22,204 nt of DNA, taken from contig NZ_UETR01000047.1 in NCBI RefSeq assembly GCF_900491745.1, positions 1 to 22,204 on the forward strand, written 5' to 3'. Positions 15,311-21,771 of this stretch are shown here, in pieces (the stretch's first letter is position 1; each line of letters starts with the position of its first letter). A model generated the notes under the pieces. That model saw only the letters and a program-made list of their open reading frames with translations. It ran no database searches and was not told the origin of the DNA. The stretch is from Amarolinea aalborgensis (GTDB lineage Bacteria > Chloroflexota > Anaerolineae > SSC4 > Amarolineaceae). Position numbers and translations under genes: made by a program.

Positions 15311-16057
15311 TTAGCCTGGCGGCGTAATGCCCTTTTCCTGCAATTTGCGGTTGATCACTTCTTTGAACTGCGCCACCGTCACGGCGCCCAGCACCCGCTC
15401 GCCGTTGATGAACATAGTCGGCGTCGAGTTGATCTGCTTGGCTGTACCCTCGGCCGCATCAGCATCCACCTGCGCCTTGCCCTGCTTCTGATCCAAACAG
15501 GTATCGAACGTGGCTGTATCGAGCCCAGCGTCGGCCGCGAACTTCTTCAACTGAGCGTTGCTCAGCTCGCTGCCCTGTTGATTCTTGAACAGGAGGTCAT
15601 GGTATTCCCAGAACTTGTCCTGGCCGGCCGCGCACTCTGCTGCGATGTGCGCACCGTACGAAGAAGGGCGCAGCGGAAAGTGCTTGAACTCGATGCGCAG
15701 CAGCCCCTTGTCCACGTAATCCTTGACCAACTCGGGCGCGCGATCGAGCGCGAAGTCACGGCAGTGACTGCAGTAGAAGTCGGAGAAGTCCTGCAGCACC
15801 ACCGGCGCGTCCACCGCGCCCAGGGTAGCGCCCTTGCCCGAACGGGCAACCCCGCCGCCGCTGCGCGCGGCGTTGCTGATCAGCACCACGGCAATCAGGC
15901 CCACGACGGCGACGCCTGCGATGATCAAGAGCAGATTGCGGCGCTGTTCCATCTGCTGCCGTTTGCGCGCGGTTTCGCGTGCGGTCTGCTTGGACACCCG
16001 TTCACGCTGTCCTTCCAGTTTCTGTGGGGGCGGGGGCATTCCAGGTTTCTTTGCCAC
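15311..16057 (-). CDS. Membrane-anchored DsbA-like thioredoxin-fold protein
   Basis: 248 aa from a GTG start at 16057. GGAGG (16067-16071) lies 9 nt upstream; an in-frame ATG at 16144 would overlap pheT and has no such site. The N-terminal 40 residues are basic and Gln-rich (KQTARETARKRQQMEQRR) and should be cytoplasmic. A membrane helix follows (NLLLIIAGVAVVGLIAVVLI), then an extracytoplasmic domain with SDFYCSHCRDFALDRAP (C96 and C99, a CSHC active site), HFPLRPSSYGAHIAAECAA and STPTMFINGERVLGAV with the cis-proline expected of thioredoxin folds. It probably makes or reshuffles disulfide bonds outside the membrane. It follows pheT after 83 nt. Confidence 0.9.
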   Translation of the reverse strand: MAKKPGMPPPPQKLEGQRERVSKQTARETARKRQQMEQRRNLLLIIAGVAVVGLIAVVLISNAARSGGGVARSGKGATLGAVDAPVVLQDFSDFYCSHCRDFALDRAPELVKDYVDKGLLRIEFKHFPLRPSSYGAHIAAECAAGQDKFWEYHDLLFKNQQGSELSNAQLKKFAADAGLDTATFDTCLDQKQGKAQVDADAAEGTAKQINSTPTMFINGERVLGAVTVAQFKEVINRKLQEKGITPPG

Positions 16058-16140
16058 GTGTCTTTTCCTCCAGGTATCGTTTTCTACCGGTTGTTGTTTC
16101 GATCTGTTCTGACTGCTCCGGGGGCTCGGGCTACCGTGCA

Positions 16141-18726
16141 TCAACCCGATGCGCGCAGCCTGCCGCTGATGGTCTCTTCCAGCCGTCGCATGATTCTCGC
16201 CCGCAGCCTGGCGGCATCGGCATCGGTCAGTGAGTGATCGGCCGCCTGATAGATCACGCGGTAGGCCAGGCTCTTCTGCCCGTCGCCGATCTGATCCCCC
16301 CGGTAAACGTCGAACAGGCGCAAAGCGGTCAGCAGCTCACCGCCCGCTTCCGTGATGGCCTCTGCCACCTGCGCGGCGCGCACGCCTTCATCCACGATCA
16401 CGGCCAGGTCTTCTTTGATCGCGGGATAAGCCGAGATGGACTGCATCGGTATGTCCGATTGATAGGCTGCGACCAGCGGCTCCAGGGCCAGTTCGGCGAC
16501 AGCCACCCGCCCCTGCATGGGCAGATCGAACGCCCGGCGCACGGCTGGGTGCAGTTCGCCCAGGATGCCGATGTCCTTCCCCGCGACCAGCACCCGGGCC
16601 ACACGCCGCGTGAACGCGGGGTGTGTGGTCGCTGCGAACTGCACTTGCGCCTGGGGCACGCCCATACGCGCCAGCAAGGTTTCTACGACGCCCTTGAGAT
16701 CGTAGAAATCGAGCTCTTCGGTCGTTGATCCCTGCCACCAGGCCGGCGCGCGTGGCCCAGCCATCACCAGGCTGACATGGCGCGCCTCCTGCGGCAGCAG
16801 CTCGCCTGCCAGGGGCCAGTAGACGCGGCCGATTTCGAAGGCTGCCCAACGCTCGGTGTAGCGCAGGTTGGCGGCCGTAACCTGCAGCGCGTTGGGCAGC
16901 AGGCTGCTGCGCAGCAGGCTGCGTTCCACGCTCAGCGGATTCGCCAACTGCACGCTGTCGGCAGGCCGCAGCAGCGCGGGCAGTTGGTAGCCGGCCATCG
17001 CCTGCGCGTTGGTCCAGCCCTCGCCGCTGCTGGCCGCCAGCAGGCGCGCGTTGTCGCTCTCGCTAATCAGCGGATAGTTGATCGTGTCCTGCAGACCGCA
17101 GCCGGCCAACAGGGTGCGGATTGCCTCTTCGCTTTCGATGGGCCAGTTATGCCGCTGTTCCGGCAGCGCCGAAGCCAGCAGTGTGGCTGGAATTTTATCA
17201 TAGCCAATCCCACGCGCCACTTCTTCCACCAGATCGGCCGGGATTTCCAGGTCAAGCCGGTGCCAGGGCACGCTCACGAGCAACGCCCCCTCACCCGAAT
17301 CATGGTCTACCCGACACTCCATCGCTTCCAGCGTGCGCCGCAGATCAGCCGGCGCTACCCGAATGCCCAGCAGTCGTTCCACTTCGGCGTTGGTCAGTTC
17401 GATGGTAACGTCACGCTGCCGCACGGCGTACGCATCTTGCACACCGGCGACGACCTCGCCGCCGGCCAGTTCAGCCATCAACTGCGCGGCGCGGCGATTA
17501 GCCAGCGGCGCCAGCGTGGCCGGAATGCCGCGCCCGAAGCGGGTGGATGCCTCGCTGAACAGCTTCAACGCCTGCGCGGTGCGCCGATTGTTGATGTTGT
17601 TGAAGCAGGCCGATTCCAGCAGCACATTCACCGTCCGCTCGTTGACCTCGGTCTCCTGGCCGCCCATCACACCGGCGACAGCAATCGCGCCCGCAGTATC
17701 GGCAATCAGCAGCATGTCGGTCGTCAGCGCCCGCTCCACATCGTCAAGCGTGGTCATGCGCTCGCCTGGCCGCGCGCGCCGCACGATGATTGTGGGCTGC
17801 GCTTGCCCGGTGCGCTGCGCACGCGCCGCCAGCGCGTCATAATCGAACGCATGCAGCGGCTGGCCCCATTCCAACATGACATAATTGGTAATGTCCACCA
17901 CGTTGTTGATCGGCCGCTGACCGGCCAGGCGCAGGCGTTCCTGCAGCCAGCGCGGCGACGGCCCAATCGCAACATTGCGGATCAAGATTGCCGTATAGCG
18001 TGGGCACAGGTCAGGAGCCTCAATCACAATCTGGCAAAATGGCTCTGCGACCGGCGCAGGATCGGGCATTTCGGATGGCGCGACCCGGCCCGCAATCTCC
18101 TGCAGCAGCGGCTGCTGGCGCTTGAGGGTCAGCGCTTCCAGCGCGGCCACTTCACGCGCGACGCCGAGCATGGAGAGGCAGCGGCCCAGGTTGGGCGTCA
18201 GCTCGATCTCCAGCACCGTGTCGCCCATGTAGTCCACCAGCGGCATGCCCACCGGCGCATCGGGCGGCAGGATCAGAATCCCCTCGTGACTGTCGCTCAA
18301 CCCCAGCTCTTTTTCAGAGCAGACCATGCCCTCTGAGCGGACGCCGCGAATCTTGCTGGGCTTGAGGCGCATGAACTTCTTCTCCTCGCTGTGCCCATCA
18401 ATCAACCGCGCGCCGCTGATCGCGAAAGGCGCCTTCAGACCGAGGTTGGCCTGGCCTTTGTACGGGTACAGGTTGGGCGCGCCAGTGACGACCGTCATGG
18501 GCGCGTCGCCGCCATAGACGACGGTCGCCAACACGAGGCGGTCAGCATCCGGGTGCGGATCAATGCGCACAATCTCGCCCACGAACAACTTGTCGCGCTC
18601 CCAGTCCGCGCCAATGCGCTCCGTAGCGGCCACCTCGATCCCCGCCAGGGTCAGGCGCTGCCCTAACTCTTCCACCGTCAAATTGATGTCTACGTAATCA
18701 CGTAACCAGCTTAATGGTATCTTCAT
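16141..18726 (-). CDS. pheT: Phenylalanine-tRNA ligase, beta subunit
   Basis: 861 aa. The start MKIPLSWLRDYVDINLTVEELGQRLTLAGIEV is diagnostic. An EMAP/OB-like tRNA-binding domain follows at about 40-155 (VGEIVRIDPHPDADRLVLATV). After it come the B3/B4 editing region, the B5 domain (VTIELTNAEVERLLGI), the catalytic-like core and a C-terminal anticodon-binding FDX-ACB domain (SAYPAIKEDLAVIVDEGV to the end). With PheS it forms the alpha2-beta2 enzyme that charges tRNA-Phe. The usual TPNRPDCLS loop reads TPNLGRCLS here. GGAG precedes the ATG by 9 nt. A 105-nt repeat-rich spacer separates it from pheS. Confidence 0.97.
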   Translation of the reverse strand: MKIPLSWLRDYVDINLTVEELGQRLTLAGIEVAATERIGADWERDKLFVGEIVRIDPHPDADRLVLATVVYGGDAPMTVVTGAPNLYPYKGQANLGLKAPFAISGARLIDGHSEEKKFMRLKPSKIRGVRSEGMVCSEKELGLSDSHEGILILPPDAPVGMPLVDYMGDTVLEIELTPNLGRCLSMLGVAREVAALEALTLKRQQPLLQEIAGRVAPSEMPDPAPVAEPFCQIVIEAPDLCPRYTAILIRNVAIGPSPRWLQERLRLAGQRPINNVVDITNYVMLEWGQPLHAFDYDALAARAQRTGQAQPTIIVRRARPGERMTTLDDVERALTTDMLLIADTAGAIAVAGVMGGQETEVNERTVNVLLESACFNNINNRRTAQALKLFSEASTRFGRGIPATLAPLANRRAAQLMAELAGGEVVAGVQDAYAVRQRDVTIELTNAEVERLLGIRVAPADLRRTLEAMECRVDHDSGEGALLVSVPWHRLDLEIPADLVEEVARGIGYDKIPATLLASALPEQRHNWPIESEEAIRTLLAGCGLQDTINYPLISESDNARLLAASSGEGWTNAQAMAGYQLPALLRPADSVQLANPLSVERSLLRSSLLPNALQVTAANLRYTERWAAFEIGRVYWPLAGELLPQEARHVSLVMAGPRAPAWWQGSTTEELDFYDLKGVVETLLARMGVPQAQVQFAATTHPAFTRRVARVLVAGKDIGILGELHPAVRRAFDLPMQGRVAVAELALEPLVAAYQSDIPMQSISAYPAIKEDLAVIVDEGVRAAQVAEAITEAGGELLTALRLFDVYRGDQIGDGQKSLAYRVIYQAADHSLTDADAARLRARIMRRLEETISGRLRASG

Positions 18727-18746
18727 CGTGTTGTCTCCGTGTCGTA

Positions 18747-18827
18747 GAGATTAGAGATCGGAGATTAGAGATCAGGTGAGTGGAAGGCGGATGCTCTCTG
18801 GTCTCTGGTCTCTGCTCTCCGGTCTCT
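18747..18827. repeat. Repeat-rich spacer between pheS and pheT
   Basis: GAGATTAGAGATC occurs twice in tandem (18747-18759 and 18761-18773). A run of GGTCTCT-like units (18795-18827) follows. AGAGATCGGAGA (18753-18764) and TCTCCGGTCTCT (18816-18827) form a nearly perfect 12-bp inverted repeat, with one G-T pair. It lies within a 105-nt gap of one transcript. Confidence 0.8.
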
Positions 18828-18831
18828 TTCC

Positions 18832-19857
18832 TCAGAACTGCTCCAAAAAGCGTACGTCATTCGAGAAGAAGTAACGAATGTCGTCAATGCGGTGTTTGAG
18901 CATGGTGATGCGCTCTGGCCCCATGCCGAAAGCGAAACCGCTGTAGACCTCCGGGTCGTAGCCGCCGTTGCGCAGGACCACCGGGTGCACCATGCCCGCG
19001 CCGCTGATCTCCAGCCAGCCGCTGTACTTGCATAACCGGCAGCCCTGGCCGCCGCACAGGATGCAGTCCATATCCACTTCTACCCCCGGCTCCACGAAAG
19101 GGAAGTACGAGCAGCGGAAACGCAGATGCCGGCCCGCGCCGTAGAGTTGATTGGCGAATTCCTGCAGCGTGCCTTTCAAGTCCGCCATCGTGATTCCTTT
19201 GCCGACGGCCAGCCCTTCCACCTGGTGGAACATGAACTCGCTGCGCGCGGTGACCTGCTCATAGCGGAAGCACTTGCCCGGCAGGATGACGCGCAGTGGC
19301 GCGGGCGCGTGGTCGCGCATGGCGCGAATCTGTCCCGGCGACGTGTGCGTGCGCAGCAGCACGCGCGGGTCTTTGGTGTAGAAGGTATCCTGCATGTCGC
19401 GCGCCGGGTGATCGGGCGGGATGTTGAGCAGTTGGAAGTTGACCTCGTCCAGCTCCACATCGGGCGCGTCGTAAACCTGGAAGCCCATTTGGCCGAAGAT
19501 GGCGTAGATGCGGCGCAGCACCGCATTGCTGGGATGGATGCGCCCCAGGGACGGCGGTCGCCCGGGCAGGGTGACATCCACGGCCTCGGCCGCAAGCGCG
19601 CGCGCGATCTCAGCCTGCTGCATCGTCTCCTGCCGCGTCGTGAACGCAGCTTCCAGGCGATCCTTGACGCGATTGGCCTCCGCACCGGCCGCCGGCCGCT
19701 CGTCGCGCGGCAGCTGACCCAACCCGCGCAGCGCGTGGGTCAGCGTGCCTTTGCGCCCCAAGACCGCCACGCGCCACTCTTCGAGGCTGGCCGCATCGAG
19801 CGCGGCCGCCAGCGTGGCCAGCGCCTCCTGTTCAAGGGCTTTGAGTTGATCGAGCAT
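18832..19857 (-). CDS. pheS: Phenylalanine-tRNA ligase, alpha subunit
   Basis: 341 aa from ATG at 19857. An N-terminal coiled coil (residues 1-85) contains LGRKGTLTHALRGL. The class II catalytic core has HTSPGQIRAM, GKCFRYEQVTARSEFMFHQVEG (motif 2), EPGVEVDMDC and the closing GFAFGMGPERITMLKHRIDDIRYFF (motif 3). Within it is a four-cysteine insertion, C265-x2-C268-x4-C273-x2-C276, ending in KYSGWLEI, that probably binds zinc and is known from PheS of various anaerobes. The open frame could also begin at TTG 19863; ATG is preferred since GAGG lies 7 nt upstream of it. The gene is controlled by the T-box leader directly upstream. Confidence 0.96.
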   Translation of the reverse strand: MLDQLKALEQEALATLAAALDAASLEEWRVAVLGRKGTLTHALRGLGQLPRDERPAAGAEANRVKDRLEAAFTTRQETMQQAEIARALAAEAVDVTLPGRPPSLGRIHPSNAVLRRIYAIFGQMGFQVYDAPDVELDEVNFQLLNIPPDHPARDMQDTFYTKDPRVLLRTHTSPGQIRAMRDHAPAPLRVILPGKCFRYEQVTARSEFMFHQVEGLAVGKGITMADLKGTLQEFANQLYGAGRHLRFRCSYFPFVEPGVEVDMDCILCGGQGCRLCKYSGWLEISGAGMVHPVVLRNGGYDPEVYSGFAFGMGPERITMLKHRIDDIRYFFSNDVRFLEQF

Positions 19858-19884
19858 ATTCAATCCTCTCCTTTTCCTGGCAAC

Positions 19885-19919
19885 AAAAAGACCGCACGTG
19901 TCAGGGACGACGTGCGGTC
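19885..19919 (-). terminator. T-box-controlled terminator before pheS
   Basis: On the minus strand GACCGCACGT pairs with ACGTGCGGTC (19910-19919 and 19890-19899 on +), a 10-bp stem with a 10-nt loop, followed by five T (19889-19885). It lies 27 nt before the pheS start and would be prevented when the antiterminator forms. Confidence 0.92.
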
Positions 19920-20194
19920 AGGCACATTTCGTGGTACCACCCTGGTTGAGGATCAGCCGCGCTGATCGCTCCGCTCAGGCCGGCAAACGGGGTTTACCGG
20001 CGGCCCGTGTAACGGTGGGCATCCGGGGCGAACTACGCGCCGGTCATATGACCGGTTTCCCTCGCCCGGCTCAGGAGCGAACTTCCGTGGAGGCGCACCC
20101 GGTTGAGCTTCCAGCCTGTGGCTCAACCTCTCTGAGGGTCGCGGTTCCGCGTACTCTTCTCCATCACAGCCATTGTTGGTGACGATTCGATTGT
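19885..20194 (-). promoter_or_regulatory. T-box riboswitch leader, tRNA-Phe type
   Basis: The conserved T-box AGGGTGGTACCACG lies at 19943-19930; its UGGU bulge (19939-19936) would pair with the ACCA end of uncharged tRNA-Phe, whose discriminator base is A. Stem I has the early GAAGAGTACG, an AGAGAG stretch, a distal hairpin GGTTGAGC/GCTCAACC (20128-20101), and the specifier loop GGAAGUUCGCUCC, in which UUC (20081-20079) is the specifier codon, followed by a purine. A palindrome CCGGTCATATGACCGG (20040-20055) forms part of stem II. Uncharged tRNA-Phe should stabilise the antiterminator and allow pheST transcription. The 5' end is inferred from the promoter; the specifier was read by eye. Confidence 0.93.
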
Positions 20195-20200
20195 GGCGTG

Positions 20201-20229
20201 ATTATCGCCGAAAGGGCAGGGTTTGTCAA
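20201..20229 (-). promoter_or_regulatory. Promoter for the pheST T-box transcript
   Basis: On the minus strand a perfect TTGACA (20229-20224), 17 bp and GATAAT (20206-20201), so transcription should start near 20194. It is the closest match to the sigma-70 consensus in the window. Confidence 0.75.
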
Positions 20230-20270
20230 GATGTGCGGCCTACAAACTGGCGACAAAGATCGCCGATCTA

Positions 20271-20299
20271 TTGCCGATCCTGTGGCGAGGTGGTAGAAT
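20271..20299 (+). promoter_or_regulatory. Putative promoter and operator for the DUF6516 pair
   Basis: TTGCCG (20271-20276), 17 bp and TAGAAT (20294-20299), divergent from the pheST promoter. GCCGATC occurs at 20262-20268 and again at 20273-20279, one helical turn (11 bp) apart; the second copy covers part of the -35 box. The inverted repeat GATCG-C-CGATC (20258-20268) overlaps the first. This is a plausible self-regulation site. Confidence 0.45.
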
Positions 20300-20378
20300 A
20301 CGTGCCAGATAACCTGGGACGTTCGTCCACCCAGCATCCGGACACGTCTATCAACGCCACACCAAGGACGCATAACCG

Positions 20379-20672
20379 ATGGAAATCACCTTGAACACGG
20401 GACAAACAGCCTATAACATGAACGACGTACGCGCAGCGCTGCGCGCTGCCCTGAGCCGCGAGGCCACTTTAGCGAACGCCAGGCGCAACGCTTACGAACG
20501 CACCTGCCAGGAGTTCGAGACGCGATTTGGCGTGTTATCCGACCAGTTCCTGAGGGAATTTGAGGATGGCAAGTTAGGCGACGATTTGGAATACTTCGAC
20601 TGGTATGCAGCCAAACGCGGGTTCGATCTTTGGGATCGCCGCACGCGGATCCTCACCGAGGTCACGGTGTGA
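20379..20672 (+). CDS. Small upstream partner of DUF6516 protein, antitoxin-like
   Basis: 97 aa; AAGGA (20364-20368) lies 10 nt before the ATG. The middle is a likely helix rich in Arg and Glu (AALREATLANARRNAYERTCQEFETRFG), followed by LSDQFLREFEDGKLGDDLEYFDWYAAKRGFDLWDRR. The pattern FLxxFExGxLGDxxxxxxWxAxxxxxxLW is one I associate with small proteins encoded beside DUF6516 genes, which makes it a candidate antitoxin. No helix-turn-helix or ribbon-helix-helix domain is visible, unlike classic antitoxins. It overlaps the next gene by 4 nt (GTGA), so the two are co-translated. The function is inferred from context alone. Confidence 0.72.
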   Translation: MEITLNTGQTAYNMNDVRAALRAALSREATLANARRNAYERTCQEFETRFGVLSDQFLREFEDGKLGDDLEYFDWYAAKRGFDLWDRRTRILTEVTV

Positions 20673-21064
20673 ACGCTCGCGAGTACTATCTGCATATCCA
20701 GGCAGTGATTCACGCAGCGCCCCACGTGCTTCGTTCGGAAGTACGTTTCGACGAGATTGACGTCACGGAATGCTACATCCGAGGAACGCTCCACCTTCTG
20801 GGGGACTTGGAGCTTCATATCGCCGAGTACGTCCAGACCGAGCCAGGGGTTCAGCGACTCAAGTATCGTTACCATCTTCAGACTGCAGCCGACAAAACAC
20901 TGATCGTCCGCTGGGATAATGTTGCACATCACCCACAAATCGCCACGTATCCCCATCATCGCCATGATAACAGCGGTGGAGTCCATCCATCACCGCCGAT
21001 GGATATCGCACAGCTATTGGATGCTGTTCTGGCGTTCATCGCCTCAGATGACGAGGTGGAATGA
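20669..21064 (+). CDS. DUF6516 (TumE-like) toxin-like protein
   Basis: 131 aa from a GTG start, with GAGGT (20658-20662) 6 nt upstream and the GTGA overlap with the preceding gene. The run VRFDEIDVTECYIRGTLHLLGDLELHIAEY, then YRYHLQTAADKTLIVRWDNVAHHPQIATYPHHRHD and the tail IAQLLDAVLAFI match the DUF6516 family by eye. That family includes TumE, described as the toxin of the TumE-TumA toxin-antitoxin module. The conserved core here is DNVAHHPQIATYPHHRH, rich in His. How the toxin acts is not evident from the sequence. An earlier in-frame start at 20630 would lengthen the overlap and was rejected. Codon use is somewhat less GC-biased than in the housekeeping genes, which hints at transfer. Confidence 0.82.
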   Translation: MNAREYYLHIQAVIHAAPHVLRSEVRFDEIDVTECYIRGTLHLLGDLELHIAEYVQTEPGVQRLKYRYHLQTAADKTLIVRWDNVAHHPQIATYPHHRHDNSGGVHPSPPMDIAQLLDAVLAFIASDDEVE

Positions 21065-21112
21065 TATAGCCATCGGTTATGTCGGGCGAGGCGACGCTAT
21101 CGGAGGCTGATC

Positions 21113-21290
21113 GTGCCTGAACCCATCATCACCATTTCCTTGCTGTTGAGCGCCGCGGCCGGCGGTGTGGCGGAAGCCCTCGTCGGCCGCGCCACTGACA
21201 AAACGCCCAACCTGGTCTCGCGCGCGCATGCGCTGCTCAACCAGACGCAGGCCAACGATTTCCGGGCCGAACAAAGAAATAGCGCCCCCA
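21113..21290 (+). pseudogene. Eroded gene start of unknown function
   Basis: A GTG with a strong GGAGG 6 nt upstream begins PEPIITISLLLSAAAGGVAE, then ALVGRATDKTPNLVSRAHALL. The early part looks like a real small hydrophobic helix. The frame then runs into repeated terminator-like DNA (from 21257) and on through the antisense of the dodecin gene to 21637, where its sequence has no protein-like character. I read it as the 5' remnant of a lost gene; the given end is approximate. The family is not recognised. Confidence 0.4.
21257..21290 (-). repeat. Terminator-like duplicate, degenerate copy
   Basis: GATTTCCGGGCCGAACAAAG and the following bases repeat, with 8 mismatches in 34, at 21326-21359 (69 bp away). 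On the minus strand this copy forms GCGCCC/GGGCGC (21301-21306 and 21282-21287) followed by a weak T-rich tail, so it looks like a decayed second terminator behind the good one. Confidence 0.6.
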
Positions 21291-21340
21291 AATGCGTCCA
21301 GGGCGCACAACTCTGTAACCTGCCCGGTTTCCGTGCGGAA

Positions 21341-21373
21341 CAAAAAAATGACGCACCCATATCGGTGCGTCAT
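21341..21373 (-). terminator. Intrinsic terminator after the dodecin gene
   Basis: The 10-bp stem ATGACGCACC/GGTGCGTCAT (21364-21373 and 21348-21357 on +) has a 6-nt loop; on the minus strand a T7 tract follows (21348-21342). It ends 33 nt beyond the dodecin stop. Confidence 0.9.
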
Positions 21374-21406
21374 CTAGCGTGGGGGAATTTTGGTCTTGAG
21401 CTTGGC

Positions 21407-21622
21407 TTAGTCGCCCGACTCGTACTTGAACGACACCTTCAGTTTGACGCGATAGGTAGCGACCTTACCCTGATCCAGGTGCATGTCCAACTGTACGACT
21501 TCGGCGATGCGCAGTTCGCGCAGGCTCTTCGAGGCCGTCTCGACCGCGTTGGCCGCAGCCTTCTCCCACGACTCAGTGCTGGTGCCAATGAGTTCGATGA
21601 CCTTGTACACACTCTCAGCCAT
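21407..21622 (-). CDS. Dodecin, flavin-binding
   Basis: 71 aa, the usual length. The sequence AESVYKVIELIGTSTESWEK, then AAANAVETASKSLRELRIAEV and VATYRVKLKVSFKYE, follows the dodecin pattern closely, including W19 in the flavin-contact region. Dodecins form a hollow twelve-subunit sphere that stores or buffers FMN, FAD or their breakdown products. The start was set at 21622 because AAGGAG lies 6 nt upstream and the family begins here; an in-frame start at 21667 adds residues unlike the family. It has its own promoter and terminator, so it is a single-gene unit. Confidence 0.95.
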   Translation of the reverse strand: MAESVYKVIELIGTSTESWEKAAANAVETASKSLRELRIAEVVQLDMHLDQGKVATYRVKLKVSFKYESGD

Positions 21623-21662
21623 AATGCTCTCCTTTGAGGGACTGAATAGACACGGGTAAACT

Positions 21663-21713
21663 TGCAACCTCTATGCGCGTCCGGCTTTGATATGCGCCTG
21701 GCAACAGGTTGCA
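21663..21713 (-). other. Inverted repeat at the 5' end of the dodecin mRNA
   Basis: TGCAACCT (21663-21670) and AGGTTGCA (21706-21713) are perfect 8-bp complements with 35 nt between them. The predicted transcription start (about 21712) falls at the outer edge, so the message would begin with this stem. Confidence 0.6.
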
Positions 21714-21718
21714 TCCTC

Positions 21719-21747
21719 ATTATACGTCATCTTGCGCGCTTTTCCAA
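21719..21747 (-). promoter_or_regulatory. Putative promoter for the dodecin gene
   Basis: On the minus strand TTGGAA (21747-21742), 17 bp and a perfect TATAAT (21724-21719). The leader would be about 90 nt long. The rest of the space up to 21771 shows nothing further. Confidence 0.6.
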
Positions 21748-21771
21748 TTGCTGCGCACCGGGCCATGTCGC

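Noticed and set aside
16777..18336. Open frame of 519 codons on the plus strand
   Set aside because: It is antisense to pheT and has the composition of a shadow frame.
21113..21637. A 174-codon intact protein on the plus strand
   Set aside because: Past about codon 55 the frame crosses terminator-like DNA and the antisense of the dodecin gene, so a full-length protein is unlikely. Only the first part is kept as a remnant.
21623..21718. FMN or TPP riboswitch before dodecin
   Set aside because: The conserved core motifs of both classes are absent.
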